From the NCBI RefSeq assembly GCF_002775205.1, contig NC_036453.1, positions 31,783,213 through 31,847,212 of the forward strand: 64,000 nucleotides of DNA, read 5' to 3'. The DNA comes from Xiphophorus maculatus (taxonomy: Eukaryota > Chordata > Actinopteri > Cyprinodontiformes > Poeciliidae). Within the stretch, counting starts at the first letter, position 1; every line of letters starts with the position of its first letter. The translations under genes were made by a program, and so were the position numbers. Positions 1-11,195 of this stretch are shown here, piece by piece. The notes under the pieces are model-generated. The model saw only the letters and a program-made list of their open reading frames with translations, made no database searches and was not told the DNA's origin.

Positions 1-188
1 CTTTGTACATCGGCATATTAGGGCCACTGCAGATAGAAAACAAAGGAATAGTAAATTTCTGCCAACAAAACTCATAAATTTTGAATTTAAGTTGTCTAGA
101 AAAAACAAGGAAATTTCAGAATTTTTTTATTATTAATCTCAGAAATTTTCAGTAAAAAACCTAAGACATTTCTGAGTTTGAATAGCTT

Positions 189-265
189 AAAATACTCAAC
201 TAACCCCTGCGACCCGACCCCGGATAAGAGGAAGAAAATGCATGGATGGATGGAAAATGCTCAAC
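189..265 (+). mobile_element. 5'-truncated LINE 3' end with target site duplication
   Basis: Positions 201-253 match the 3' end of the LINE lying at 5831-9050: the CGACCCGACC motif, then GGATAAG (which contains the LINE stop codon), then an ATGG-repeat tail. The insert is flanked by 12-bp direct repeats, AAAATACTCAAC at 189-200 and AAAATGCTCAAC at 254-265, with one mismatch. That fits target-primed reverse transcription that stopped after about 50 bases. Orientation is plus, opposite to the large copy. Confidence 0.8.
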
Positions 266-411
266 CTTGAACCTGGAATTTCCATGTTTTATCTAGAAAA
301 CTTTTGAGGTTTTTGTTGGAAATGTACTTTCTATACAATGGCCCTAATAAGCCATTGTAAATCATTGTATTTATTTATTTATGCAGTTCTAGTGCATAAA
401 TATCATAAATC

Positions 412-443
412 ACTTATGATTTAAGCATAAATAAATCATAAGT
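412..443. repeat. Perfect 12-bp inverted repeat
   Basis: ACTTATGATTTA at 412-423 pairs perfectly with TAAATCATAAGT at 432-443 across an 8-nt loop. It sits in a 370-490 block of repeated TTATGCATAAAT-like words. The pairing is seen directly; no function is implied. It could be the remnant of an AT-rich palindromic MITE. Confidence 0.6.
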
Positions 444-573
444 AATTTATTTATGCATAAATAGATGCATATGATTTATGCATAAATCGTCATGACTGAA
501 CTGTAGGAATCCAAGGAGCGTGTTGGTGAAAAAAAATAAATCCAAATTTTCCAAAAATTAAATCTTCACAAAT

Positions 574-579
574 TTTATT
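574..579 (-). promoter_or_regulatory. Candidate tbl2 polyadenylation signal
   Basis: TTTATT on the plus strand reads AATAAA on the minus strand, about 170 bases after the tbl2 stop codon. Other AATAAA-like words lie near 370-380 in the AT-rich block, so the choice is uncertain. Confidence 0.35.
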
Positions 580-747
580 AATCGATGCCATTTTTGTCAT
601 TATTTTAATGCTCACCAAGAAATTAACACAGTACTATGTTTGAACACATTGCCTTTAATCCTTCCATAAAAACATAATGTTATTAAAACCGCATGCAGAT
701 TTGAATATTTTCGTGACAGAAAAAGATGTGGCTCTTTGTGCATTGTT

Positions 748-3700
748 TCACTCGTCAGGAGCAGCTAACGCAGCGTCCAGAGCGCTCTGAGCCTCTCTGA
801 TCTGCTGATGGAGTCTCTGCTTCATGGCCTCATTCTGAGCCTTCTTCAGCATGTCTTGCATGTCCCTGATGGCCGCCCGGTAACCCGGCGCATTGTGAAA
901 CACGCGGATGGCCTTGTCTCCACTACATGCCAGGAAGCGGCTGTTGATATCAAATCTGAGGTCGGTGATCCCCTGGCTGTGGACGGCGCGCAGTTCCTCT
1001 TCCAGCTTCCCGGTGTTTGCGTCGAACATTGCCACGTTGCAGCCATCGCTGATGGCGACCACCCGGCCATCCGGAGACAAGGCCACCCTGCTGCCATCTG
1101 AGGAGGAGCAGGACACTGTCCTGAGGAGGTACGGGTCTTGCTGCTTCTTGTACTCCACATCTGTGTTCCACAGCTTCCACGTTCCGTCTTTAGACACAGT
1201 CACCATTCTGATCAGAAAAAGAAAAACAAAGTTGGTTGCTAAACCTTTTAGACACCTTTTCTTATTTATGCTGAACAGGTTAGGATAAGTTTATGGGGTA
1301 TAAAAAAAACGTGTTCATTACATTTCTTTTTTTCACAAAATATCTTTTAGATAAGAATTAAGTTTGTTCAATTCTGCCCATTTTGAGCTCCTTTGAAATT
1401 AGCTGCTTTACAGCCTCTTGTCACCAAGTTCAAATAAGCTGCTAGTGGTCACTCTCCTCAACTCAATGTTTACATTCACACGTGAAAATGGCTGCAAACA
1501 GATGCGCATTTACAATGCATCTTTGAAAAGCAGAAGTGGAGCCTCCTGCACAACCAACATGAATGCAGCAAGTGGTTTCCTGATGGTAAGTCAACATCAA
1601 AACACTTGTCTTTTCCAGAAGCCATTGTACAACGCATTGAGTGACAAAATCAGATGACCAAAATTGTTGGAGTTCAGTTTGGGTTGCTAGATGAGGAGCA
1701 GAGCCGGCTAATTTGTGAAGTCACATTCTGAAGGTTTTTGAAACGGCTCACTTTCCAGACATCAAAAACATTATTGCCAAAACTAGTTGGGTGTTTGTTA
1801 AGCGCTTGAGCCATTTTTAGAAGCAGTTGAGACCTAAATAGAAGTACAAAAACATGTGAATTTTGCATAATGCATTCCCTTTGAGGGATTTCTGAAACAT
1901 GCATGGAAGAATTAAAGCAACACTCTAGGTATGTTTTTAATGAGGGGTGAACTTTATAACATATTATGTTAGCGCCTCCTATGATTGCAGCCTCAATCAA
2001 AACACTTCCCCCTTAAAGTAACTTACTATCAATATATTGATACAGAAAGAAAAATTATGATTAAAAAAAGTTTTTTATAAATGCTGCATTATTTATCTTA
2101 TCCAACAGTCCAAACATCCGAATTACAAACACTTATTACCTGTGAGAGTCATTGGAAAAATCAAATGCATGAACTCCTGCAGAGTGGCCCTTCAAGTCGA
2201 ATGCTCTGGCTACCTCTCTGAACTCTCCTCCTTTTCCAAAGCAAACTTCCCAAACTTTCACGTCTGGAGTGAAGCCGCAGGATGCTATAAACCTGAAGAC
2301 GAGGGCAGGGAGAAGATGGAATCACCAAGTTTTGGTTCTCCATAGTGAGCACCAGAATTCTAACCAAGTGCTGCAGTAAATGTTTCAAGTCTTTGTTGCT
2401 GTGTTGAGCCTGACCTGCCACAGGGGGAGACCGCTGCATAAGAATTGGTCATCTGATTGGTGTTGATGGAGGCCAGGAGCTCTCCCTTCAGGTCCCAGAT
2501 CAGGATGGTAGTGTCTGTTGAGGAGCTCATGATGAATTTACCTGCAGAGAAGAAACAATTAGGAGCTTCATATTTGTGGAAAAGTCTCCATATTCAGTTC
2601 TCTCCATCACAAAATAGTACAATGTGATGTGTTCCTTACCTGTCTCTGCAATTCCGATGTTAACTATCGGGGCCTTGTGTTTCTGGGGGAAATCCTCTGA
2701 GGCGGCCTTGAAGCTGAAGGTTCCGTCATCCTTCTTGATCATCTTGAATATACGAATAGCATCTCCATTGGCGAGCCAGGTGATGAAAGCCCTGCAGGAT
2801 AAAACGGGGTGTCAGTGAAGAATTCAAACATGTTTGAATGATGATAGAAAAAAAAAGGAGTACATTTTTGGCAAAAAACTTAGAAATCTTTAGATTAGAA
2901 AATTTCAGAAATTTTCTAGCAAAAACAAGGAAATTTCTAAGCTACAAGAGTTCAAAGCTTTTATTTTTTTTTAAGGATTTGGTAGCTCTAGTGGCCTTTA
3001 TTTGAGAGTGGTTAGACAGGAAAATGGGTAATGAGAGAGGGGGAAGACATGTAGCAAAGGTCATTAGGTCAGGACTCAGCCATGTACAGAGACTAAGGCC
3101 ACTGTACATGGGTTGTGCTTTACCCCTGTGCCACCGCAGCACCTCAAAAGTCAAAAATCTGCTAGAAAAAAAACGGAGACATTTTCATATTAATCTCAGA
3201 AAGGTTTTAAGAAAATGCTCTCACAGTCCTCTGGTTGTGAGAGCATTTCTATTTGTTTTTTTTGTTTTGTTTTTACTTTTTTGGTTGTTTTTTTTATTTT
3301 GGATATTTAAAATATCTTCCGGTTCCAGCATGAAGTGTTCTTTACAAAATTAAAGTTTATTGCTCTTTGAGAGGAACTTACATTATTATGCAATGATCAA
3401 TGTATTACTTGGAAATAGTCTAAAAAAAAAACCAAAACAATATTATTATTTATCACTGTAATTACTGGGACAATTTATCATCCAGTAAATTGTGTTATCA
3501 TAACAGGCAAATGCCGTACTATGTTTAAAAACAGACTTTACAGCTCTAGGAAAAGTGAGCTGTCATTTTCAGTGTGTTTTTCCACAAGTTGTTCCAGTAT
3601 TTAAAGGTTAGAGGCAGGAATGTCCTGGAAAAAGAAGCAGACCTGGAGTCTGGGCTGAAGCGAACCAGCGTGGCATGATCCAGCTCCACGTTAGCTCTCA

Positions 3701-4971
3701 GACACTTGTGTTCCCGCTCGAGGAAGTCCTTGGTGCTCCAGATCCGGATGGCGCGGTCATCGGCACAGGACGCCAGGTATTTCCCATTACTGCTGAAATC
3801 CAGGCTTGTCACATTCCCGCTATGGCCCTGGGGAGAACAAGACACAAAAATTAAATGCATGCATAGTATGTTACATTTAGGGCTGAAATAATTAATCTGA
3901 TTAGTTGGGTATGGAGATTTGCACGGTTGACATTCAGATCCTCCGGTTGTGAGAGCAGAGGATGGGCCCGCTCTCATGCCGCCCCCCACAAGATAGCGCC
4001 CGCTGGTGAAGTCATTAACTTATCGGATGGAATTTGGAGTGCAAATTACACAATTTTGCACAAATGGCTTAAGTGAAAACTACCAATGTAACCTTCTTTT
4101 TGTTTAGGTCTACAAAAAATAACAATAAAGAACACCTGTGGTTAGTGTTTGAGGTTTATCCGGATGGTTTACCTTCAGTGAAGCTGCCAGCAGAGGATGG
4201 CTGAAGTTGTGCTGTGCTGGTTTGTCTTTGCGGCTCCTCTGCTTGTCTTGCTTCTGCTTCTTAGAGGTTGGGCCCTTCGCAGCACTGGCTTCACCTAGAG
4301 CACAAGTTGTGCAACGAGACATTTTTAATGGCTGCTATGACTAATTTATTTCAGTTTATGAATAATTTGTTTGTGAATTTGTTGTTCTAAACTCAGATTT
4401 CCAAACAAATCACTGCAAATTACTTAGTCAGTCAAATCACAACGAATTACGTTGGAGTTTATCATATTTAAACAAGAGTTTTATTGCACATTCTTTCCTA
4501 TTACAAAACACAGGTTTTGAACGAACGTTTGAATGAACGTTCACTACCAGTTATTCTGAACTTTTTCATGAATGAAAAAAGAGCTGTCACGCAACAGAAA
4601 GCAGTGATCTCATTGGTCCGTTAATAAAACATTTCACTATTGGCTAGAAGCAGGTGACAGAAAGTTAGTTTATTTCTTTTTGATACATTTATAAGAATTA
4701 TTGATTGGTATTTAGTACAGAATCCCAAAGTTTTACATAGTGAACGAATATAAGAATGAATGGGTGCTCATTCAGCGGACTCATACAGAGCTTTCAGTCA
4801 GTCAGCACTGTCGATTCTGGCTACATGAGCTCCGCGGTTCTCACCTGAACTCTCCGCAGCCTGCTCGGTTTCCTCCTTCATCTCTTCTTTTCTTCTTCCC
4901 ACCGCTAAAGCGACTAGAATAACTAAAGCACCTAATAATAAAGTCAGGGCAACTAATGCTGCTACCTCCAT
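748..4971 (-). CDS. tbl2: Transducin beta-like protein 2 (tbl2), 7 coding exons
   Basis: Coding exons, 5' to 3' on minus: 4971-4845, 4294-4173, 3827-3643, 2791-2640, 2541-2415, 2292-2140, 1207-748. All introns are GT-AG, the frame stays open and the product is 441 aa (human TBL2 about 447). Residues 3-25 are a hydrophobic signal anchor followed by RRKEE, fitting an ER membrane protein with a cytosolic WD40 propeller. A lysine-rich linker (SKKQKQDKQRSRKDKP) precedes WD repeats with typical blades: SNGKYLASCADDRAIRIWST, TDTTILIWDLKG, KDGTWKLWNTD. The C-terminus is a short helix rich in Q, K and A. TBL2 is reported to associate with the ER stress kinase PERK (family knowledge). An in-frame upstream ATG at 5037 would add 22 residues; I prefer 4971 because it has A at -3 and G at +4 and gives the usual short N-terminus. 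Introns 3 and 6 contain transposon fragments. Confidence 0.95.
1245..1884 (-). mobile_element. TTAA-type MITE copy in tbl2 intron 6
   Basis: This intronic block shares long stretches with 20436-21064 and, in the opposite orientation, with 55115-56447. Shared words include TTTGAAAAGCAGAAGTGGAG, CAATTCTGCCCATTTTGA, CTCTTGTCAC and ATTGCCAAAA. The right edge (GCATAATGCATTCCCTTTGA) resembles the terminal repeat seen intact in the 55-kb copy. Boundaries are approximate because the ends have diverged; no transposase is present. Confidence 0.65.
3213..3248. repeat. Perfect 13-bp inverted repeat in tbl2 intron 3
   Basis: AAATGCTCTCACA at 3213-3225 is the exact reverse complement of TGTGAGAGCATTT at 3236-3248, with a 10-nt loop. 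A related CTCCGGTTGTGAGAGC word recurs near 3940-3957, so part of this may belong to a dispersed repeat. Confidence 0.6.
3285..3514 (+). mobile_element. Truncated hAT-type MITE fragment
   Basis: Similar to the right half of the hAT-type element at 21930-23202 and to 28328-28814: a TTTATTTTGGATATTTAAAA-like word, a TGCATTATTA-type word, GACAATTTATC and a terminal TTATCATAACAGGC that corresponds to TATTGTGACAGGCC. The left end is not recognisable. It lies in tbl2 intron 3. Confidence 0.5.
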
Positions 4972-5830
4972 ATTGAAATATTCCTGCCACGTAATTTTTT
5001 TTACAACGCTAACAGTTAGCCCATCATAATAGGACAAGACGCATGCGCTACATTGTCATATTTGAGTGTTACATTCAAGGGTTAGGGTCAACTCGTAAAC
5101 ACAAGTACTACAATGAGAAAATGTTTTATTTTTATCACATCAGCTTCGAATGATTTCAGATACTGACGCTGCAATGAAGAATATTTTAAACTTTTTTCTT
5201 TTTGCTGTGTTTCCATGTTAATTAAATAGATTAGGAAAATTCTCAGCAAATGGCATTCTAAATAAGGAATAACTTTTAAAATATATTTTAATAACATTCA
5301 GTCATAATATACAGAAATTCTGCGCAACAGTTCCAATTTGACTCACTCGACGTAATTTCTTGTTGCAGATTTTGACTTGCATGTCTAAAATGGCCATTTC
5401 TGATCTTTCGTAAATGCATCATAAACACCCATGGCAATCTACAGTGCCACCTAAAGGACAGGAATGTAACTGTAAAAACAGTTTTTCCACTAGCAGTGAG
5501 ATATTGACACAATTTCTGCTAAAATAAGCTAAAAACCAGTAAGTAAAATTACATATTTCTAAGAAAAAGTTTTTCTATTCATTGGATGGTTTAACACTGA
5601 AACATATTAATCAACTGTTATAGCTACAGTGTTATATTTACAAACTTCTGTTTTCCACACAATTTCAACATACTAATTTAATGAACAGGAAAAAACATTG
5701 ACAGAAATGTAAGTACTTATCGCTGATATTTGCTCTTTCTAAACCATGTTTTAGAAACACATTTCTAAAACATATTTCAAAACTGTTTTGGTTCACATTT
5801 TAATAGAAAATGTCACTGAACCTATAATAA
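4972..5830. other. tbl2 5' flank and intergenic DNA
   Basis: I see no gene. The tbl2 promoter should lie just to the right of 4971-5037, but there is no TATA box or clear CpG cluster that I can point to. The remainder up to the LINE tail at 5831 is AT-rich and unremarkable. Confidence 0.5.
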
Positions 5831-5870
5831 CTCCATCCACCCATTCATCCACCCATCCATCTTCTTCCGC

Positions 5871-8762
5871 TTATCCAGGGTCGGGTCGCGGGGGTAGCAG
5901 CTTCAGAAGGGAGGCTGTGATGGATCGAGTTAAAAACAGGAGGACTCACAGGACATATTAGAAAAATAGGGTTTTTTATTTTAGCCCAAAGATTATAAAT
6001 CACAAAAGATAAACTGAGCTCATAAAAGAGGTCAAAGAAACAAAACTGAACTCAGGCAGAAATGTAAACAAACTGACTGCACAAACAAACATAACTAGCC
6101 TAACAAAGAAATGACACACAGGGGTTTATATAATGGCTGATCAGACCAATTAAGACACCGTAACTAAACAGAATACAATTACACATAACACAAAACAAAT
6201 AACAGTACAGCTAAGTGTGGCTAAACTAAAGACCTAAATATGAAAATCAAAAATAGTAAACTTTAAATACTAATTTAATTAAATACAAAACTTATCTAAA
6301 CAAAGAAACTACAAATTCCCCCTGCCAGCAGGAACTAGTGGTGGAGTCCAATCAGCATTTAAGCCTGCTGAGCCCTGGCCCCCATCCTTCGTTTGGCAAT
6401 TCCAAAGCAGGTAAGTACCGGCGGGAAAACAAACAGAATTAATCTTAAGCAAACAAAATTAACTTTAAGTTGATATAAATACATATGCTAACTAAATGTG
6501 CGCACTAACAAATAGTACAAATGTATCCAAATCGACTAATAAGTGTTTATTGAAACTAAAGTGTTGTTGTGTTTGTATGAAAAAATAAACTGTGCATAAA
6601 AAAAGAGTTACCGACATCAGAGTGTGGCCATGGATTTGGCCATCACAGAGGCCCAGACTTCCCTCTCCCCTGCAGCTTCTTCTAGCTCTTCCAGGGGAAT
6701 CCCGAGGCGTTCCCAGGCCAGCCGAGAGACATAGTCCCTCCAGCATGTCCTGGGTCTTCCTCCTCCTGGTGGGACGTGCCCGGAACACCTCACCAGGGAG
6801 GCGTCCAGGAGGCATCCTGACCAGATGCCCGAGCCACCTCAACTGGCTCCTCTCGATGTGAAGGAGCAGTGGCTCTACTCTGAGTCCCTCCCGGATGACT
6901 GAGCTTCTCACCCTATCTCTAAGGGAGAGACTAGACACCCTACGGAAAAAACCTATTTCAGCTGCTTCTATCCGCGATCTCGTTCTTTCGGTCATGACCC
7001 AAAGCTTATGACCATAGATGAGGGTGGGAACGTAGATCGACCAGTAAATCAAGAGCTTCGCTTTTTGGCTCAGCTCTCTCTTCACCACGACAGACCGGTA
7101 CAGCACCCACTTGACGGCAGACGCTGCGCCAATCTCGATCTCCCGCTCCCTTCTTCCCCCATTCGTGAACAAGATCCCGAGATACTTGAACTCCTCCACT
7201 TGGGGCAGGACATCCCCCCCGACCCGGAGAAGGCACTCTACCCTTTTCCAGCTCAAGACCATGGCCTCCGATTTGGAGGCATTGATTCTCATCCCGGCCG
7301 CTTCACACTCGGCTGCAAACCGCTCCAGCGAGAGCTGCAGATCACGACCTGATGAAGCCAAAAGGACCACATCGTCCGCAAAAAGCAGAGATGAGATCCT
7401 AAGGCCACCAAAACGGATCCCCTCAACACCTTGGCTGCGCCTAGAAATTCTGTCCATAAATTAATGAACAGAATCGGTGACAAAGGGCAGCCCTGGCGGA
7501 GTCCAACGCTCACCGGAAACGAGCCCGACTTACTGCCAGCAATGCAGACCAGACTATGACACCGGTCATACAGGGACTGACAGCCTGTATCAAAGGGCCC
7601 AGTACCCCATACTCCCAGAGGACCCCCCACAGGGCTCCCTGAGGGACACGGTCGAATGCCTTCTCCAAGTCCACAAAACACATGTAGACCGGTTGGGCAA
7701 ACTCCCATGGCCCCTCCAGGACCCTGCCGAGGGTGTAGAGCTGGTCCAGTGTTCCACGACCAGGACGAAAACCACACTGCTCTTCCTGAATCCGATGTTC
7801 GACTATCCGACGGACCCTCCTCTCCAGGACCCCTGAATAGACCTTGCCAGGGAGGATTAAGAGTGTGACCCCTCTATAATTGGAGCACACCCTCTGGTCC
7901 CCCTTTTTGAACAGGGGGACCACCACCCCAGTCTGCCAATCCAGGGGAACTGCCCCCGATGTCCATGCTATATTGCAGAGTCGCGTAAGCCAACACAACC
8001 CTACAACATCCAGAGCCTTAAGGAACTCTGGGTGAATCTCATCCACCCCCGGGGCCTTGCCACCGAGGAGCTTTTTAACCACCTCGGCGACCTCGTCCCC
8101 AGAAATTGGAGAGCCCAACCCAGAGACCCCAGGCTCAGCTTCCTCAATAGAAGGCATGTTGGTGGGATTGAGGAGGTCTTCAAAGTACTTTGCCCACCGG
8201 CCCACAACGTCCCGAGTAAAGGTCAGCAGCACACCATCCCCACTATAAACAGTGTTGGTGCTGTACTCCCCCCCCCGAGACGCTGGATGGTGGACCAAAA
8301 TCGCCTCGGAGCCATACGGAAGTCTTTCTCTTTCTCCATGGCCTCTCCAAACTCCTCCCACGCCCGAGCTTTTGCCTCAGCAACCACCCGAGCTGCATGC
8401 CGCTTCGTCCGCCGGTACCCATCAGCTGCTTCCGGGGTCTCACAGGCCAAAAAGGCCTGATAGGACTCCTTCTTCAGCCTGACGGCATCCCTCACTGAAG
8501 GTGTCCACCAATGGGTTCGAGGGTTGTCGCCGCGACAGGCACCGACAACCTTGCGGCCACAGCTCCGATAGGCCGCCTCGATAATGGAGGCACAGAACAT
8601 GGTCCACTCAGACTCCATGACCCCCATCTCCCCCGGGACGTGTTCGAAGTTTTGCCGGCTCCTTCCCCACCAGAGGTGACATTCCACGTCCCAAGAGCCA
8701 GCTTCTGCAACTGAGGATCGGACCGCCAGGGTCCTTTCCCACGTCCGCCACCCATTACACAA
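5871..8762 (-). pseudogene. LINE ORF2-like reverse transcriptase, frameshifted
   Basis: RT motifs are clear but spread over several frames. The palm motif FVDLEKAFDRVP lies near 7640-7680, RQGCPLSPILF near 7490, and the catalytic FADD motif near 7360-7380. A C-terminal LRWLGHLVRMP segment lies near 6840. Frame changes are needed at the C-run 8268-8276, near 7575, near 7460 and near 6765. The last codons (WASLLKLLPPRPDPG, stop 5871-5873) are split from the rest by the LTR at 5916-6647; removing that LTR and one GAGGC copy restores the reading frame locally. At the N-terminal side an endonuclease start-like LGTWNVTS (near 8680) is followed within about 10 codons by sequence that normally lies after the endonuclease, so roughly the whole endonuclease appears deleted. 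Not functional. Confidence 0.88.
5911..6652 (-). mobile_element. Solo LTR inserted in the LINE
   Basis: The LTR is 5916-6647 (732 bp). It begins TGTGATGG and ends CCATCACA (8-bp inverted termini, TG...CA) and is flanked by 5-bp duplications GAGGC at 5911-5915 and 6648-6652. Read on minus it has a TATATAA box (plus 6126-6132) and an AATAAA signal (plus 5975-5980), the order expected for U3-R-U5, so it is in the same orientation as the LINE. There is no internal coding region, so it is the product of LTR-LTR recombination. The superfamily cannot be told from the LTR alone. Confidence 0.93.
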
Positions 8763-8997
8763 TGCACCCGACCCCTTTGGCCCCTCTCACGGGTGGTGGG
8801 CCCATGGGAGGGGGGGGGCCCATGTTCCTCTTCGGGCTAAGCCCGGCCAGGCTCCATGGGAAAAAGCCCGGCCACCAGACGCTCACCGTCGTGCCCCCCC
8901 TCCAGGCCTGGCTCTAGAGTGGGGCCCAGGTGACCCGCGTCCGGGCGGTGACTCTACAAGGGGCATGAAGCCCCAGACAGCATAGCTCCTAGAATCA

Positions 8998-9050
8998 TTG
9001 GGGCACTCAAACCCCTCCACCACGATAAGGTGGCAGCCCAAGGAGAGGCC
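8998..9050 (-). other. Possible self-cleaving-ribozyme-like fold at LINE 5' end
   Basis: Numbering from the LINE first base (9050, minus), nt 1-7 GGCCTCT can pair with nt 35-41 AGGGGTT (G-U pairs included). Nt 18-22 CCACC pair with 30-34 GGTGG around a 7-nt loop, directly abutting the first helix. Nt 10-14 TTGGG can pair with 49-53 CCCAA, making a pseudoknot. This is the P1/P3/P2 order of HDV-like ribozymes, known at the 5' ends of R2 and some RTE-type elements. A P4 hairpin and a clear catalytic-C joining segment are missing, so the resemblance may be accidental. Confidence 0.3.
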
Positions 9051-11195
9051 CTATAATTATATTTTTTAAAAACCTGTTAAAAACCTGTTGAATTAAAGAT
9101 TAATTGTGTAATAAAAAAACTATACTGGAAATAAGGCCACCTTCTTATTTTTTCAACCTTGAATGGTGTGGCATAGAAAATTCAAAAGTTAGCAAGGAGG
9201 AAGGTATGGCTGGAATTACAAATACTGCTTTAAAGAGACTATTTTTGTCTTGCAGGAGGCTCTGTTTAGGTTAACAGGATAATGCCAAAAAATAAGAATT
9301 AAAAAGCTATAAGTTGAACTGAACTATCACAAATTTAAGATTTTTTGGGAATGGTGTACACATACATTTATTTCTTGCTTTAGTTCAGTTTAGGCATTCT
9401 GATTTTTGTGCAATATTTATTGAGACAATGCAAGAAATATTTCTATAACAAACTGTTGCTAGGCCTGAATAGTCATAAAATTAGCTATTTTTTGGGAACT
9501 AATACAGCTAAATAATTTGCCAAGATGTTTTTTTCTAAGAAAACACCCGCACCAATTCTGGAGCACACTTACATCAAGACGGTTAACTTGTTTCAAAACA
9601 AGAAATTTCCTAGAAATTCTGAGGTAGGAAAAGATTCATTTAGGAACACTGCAGTCAACTTGTGTAAAAGTCTTAATACTAGGTCTGCGAAATCATTCTC
9701 AAGATTTCTTGGATCACTCTTTGGAACATGGAACATCTTGGTTGTCATTTTATACTTTTTATGCTAGATAATAGCTAAAAAGTAGATTTTTACCACTGAA
9801 TACCAGGCTTAATTATTTACACACCCCAGCATTGTTTTATACACATTTAAATAATAAAAACAAAAACTGCAAGAAAAAATTACTTAAAGGTTATTTTACC
9901 CACCTAATCTCAGAAAAAAAGCACTCAAAGTTTTATGTGTACAATTTTGAACATTCACATCTCAAACTGTGATTTTATTCATTCAGGAAAAAACCTCATC
10001 AAATACTAACTCAGTTGCTGTTCAGGTGTCACGAGAGAGCAATCATTACGAAGCAACAAACCATTTTGATGAAGCAACCGACATTAAAATAATGACAAAA
10101 ATTCCAGAAACCATGTCGCAAAACATTAAAAACAAAACTCCTTGTATCCAAGAGTCCAGATTCTGCCCGTGTTTGAAAATACGTGGTTTTAGGTTAATAT
10201 TGTGTAAACCACTGTAACAATGACATTTCTGAAATTAGGGTAATGTGGTGTGCAGATATTTCAAACCATTTGCACAGATCAGTAGCTAAAATTAAAATCC
10301 AATCTACGGATAAACAAAAGATTTCAGTGCCTGTGGTTAAAAAGAGGTAGTCTGGCACAAACACACACTCACACGTACAAACACACATATCTCAGCATTT
10401 AAAGGTGAACTGGAGATCATATATTCTTTTCACAGACATGAAGTTGAGCAGTTGACTTTGGTTTGTCTGCACAGGTCAGAAGTAGTCATCCCAATCACAA
10501 ACTGACCTGCTACTTTCATCAGTGTTGGCAAATGCTTCATATAAACAAAACAAAGATAAGGATTTAAGGAAAAAAGGCCATCCATGGGAGGACTCTGGGA
10601 ATGCTTGCAATATTGATATGCATGAGCATCTGCAAAAAATTACATTGAGACATAAACCGAGTTGCCCTTTAAGTGCAGAAACATCATTCATCCATTTACA
10701 AGGTCAGAGAGCCAATTAAAAAAATAATTTAAATGCAATTACATGTTCACTCTTGCACCTCATCTGAAGCAGCTGAGCACTTCTCTTGTTTAGACTCATT
10801 GTACTGAAACATTCAGTAACATACAAACCAGAGATTGAGTAAAAAAATAAACGTCTCAGCTTTCTCCTCCGGACAAAATCGGCAGGAGCGTCCATGTACT
10901 GAAAGAGGACGAGAAACTTTGGATGTACTTTTTTGTTCAGAATCCAACAACTCGACTGTCTGTTCTTTCTTCAAGTATAGCACGTTGTTGTGGATGATTC
11001 CCTCCTGCTGTTACATTCACTAACTCCTCTGCTAACTCAGCGCTCCGGGCCAGCACACGCTGCTGTTGGACTGGAAGGAAACAAGGGAGAGGAGGGCGGC
11101 AGCCTGATTGGAGGATGTTGGAGCTAAAGCCATGGAGGCGTATTAGTCAGGCTTGCCATGGTCCTCTAGAAATGGTGTCGGACACGTTCAACGGG
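9051..11195. other. pom121 3' side: UTR and intergenic DNA
   Basis: No coding gene is recognisable. Part of this must be the pom121 3' untranslated region; a possible minus-strand AATAAA is at 9974-9979, about 1.2 kb past the stop. A short CA-rich stretch lies at 10360-10390. The sequence is otherwise AT-rich without repeats I can name. Confidence 0.5.

Larger units (their letters stand above)
1..747. other. Intergenic AT-rich DNA downstream of tbl2
   Basis: I see no coding gene here. The stretch holds a very short LINE 3' fragment, a perfect 12-bp hairpin inside an AT-rich block with repeated GCATAAAT words, and a possible tbl2 polyadenylation signal. The rest is AT-rich sequence without recognisable structure. 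Confidence 0.6.
5831..9050 (-). mobile_element. LINE (non-LTR retrotransposon), nearly full span but defective
   Basis: A minus-strand LINE with a 5' leader beginning GGCCTCTCC at 9050, a reverse-transcriptase ORF, a stop codon at 5871-5873 and an ATGG-type tail ending near 5831. Likely target duplication: CCTATAAT at 5821-5828 and again at 9050-9057, the first two bases of the second copy being shared with the element. It is interrupted by a solo LTR at 5916-6647, has several frameshifts, and seems to lack most of its endonuclease domain. The protein is of the common fish LINE type with an APE-like endonuclease followed by RT; I do not assign a clade. Confidence 0.9.

Noticed and set aside
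6492-6647. C-terminal extension of the LINE reverse transcriptase
   Set aside because: This part of the frame is read-through into the inserted LTR; the true end is at 5871.
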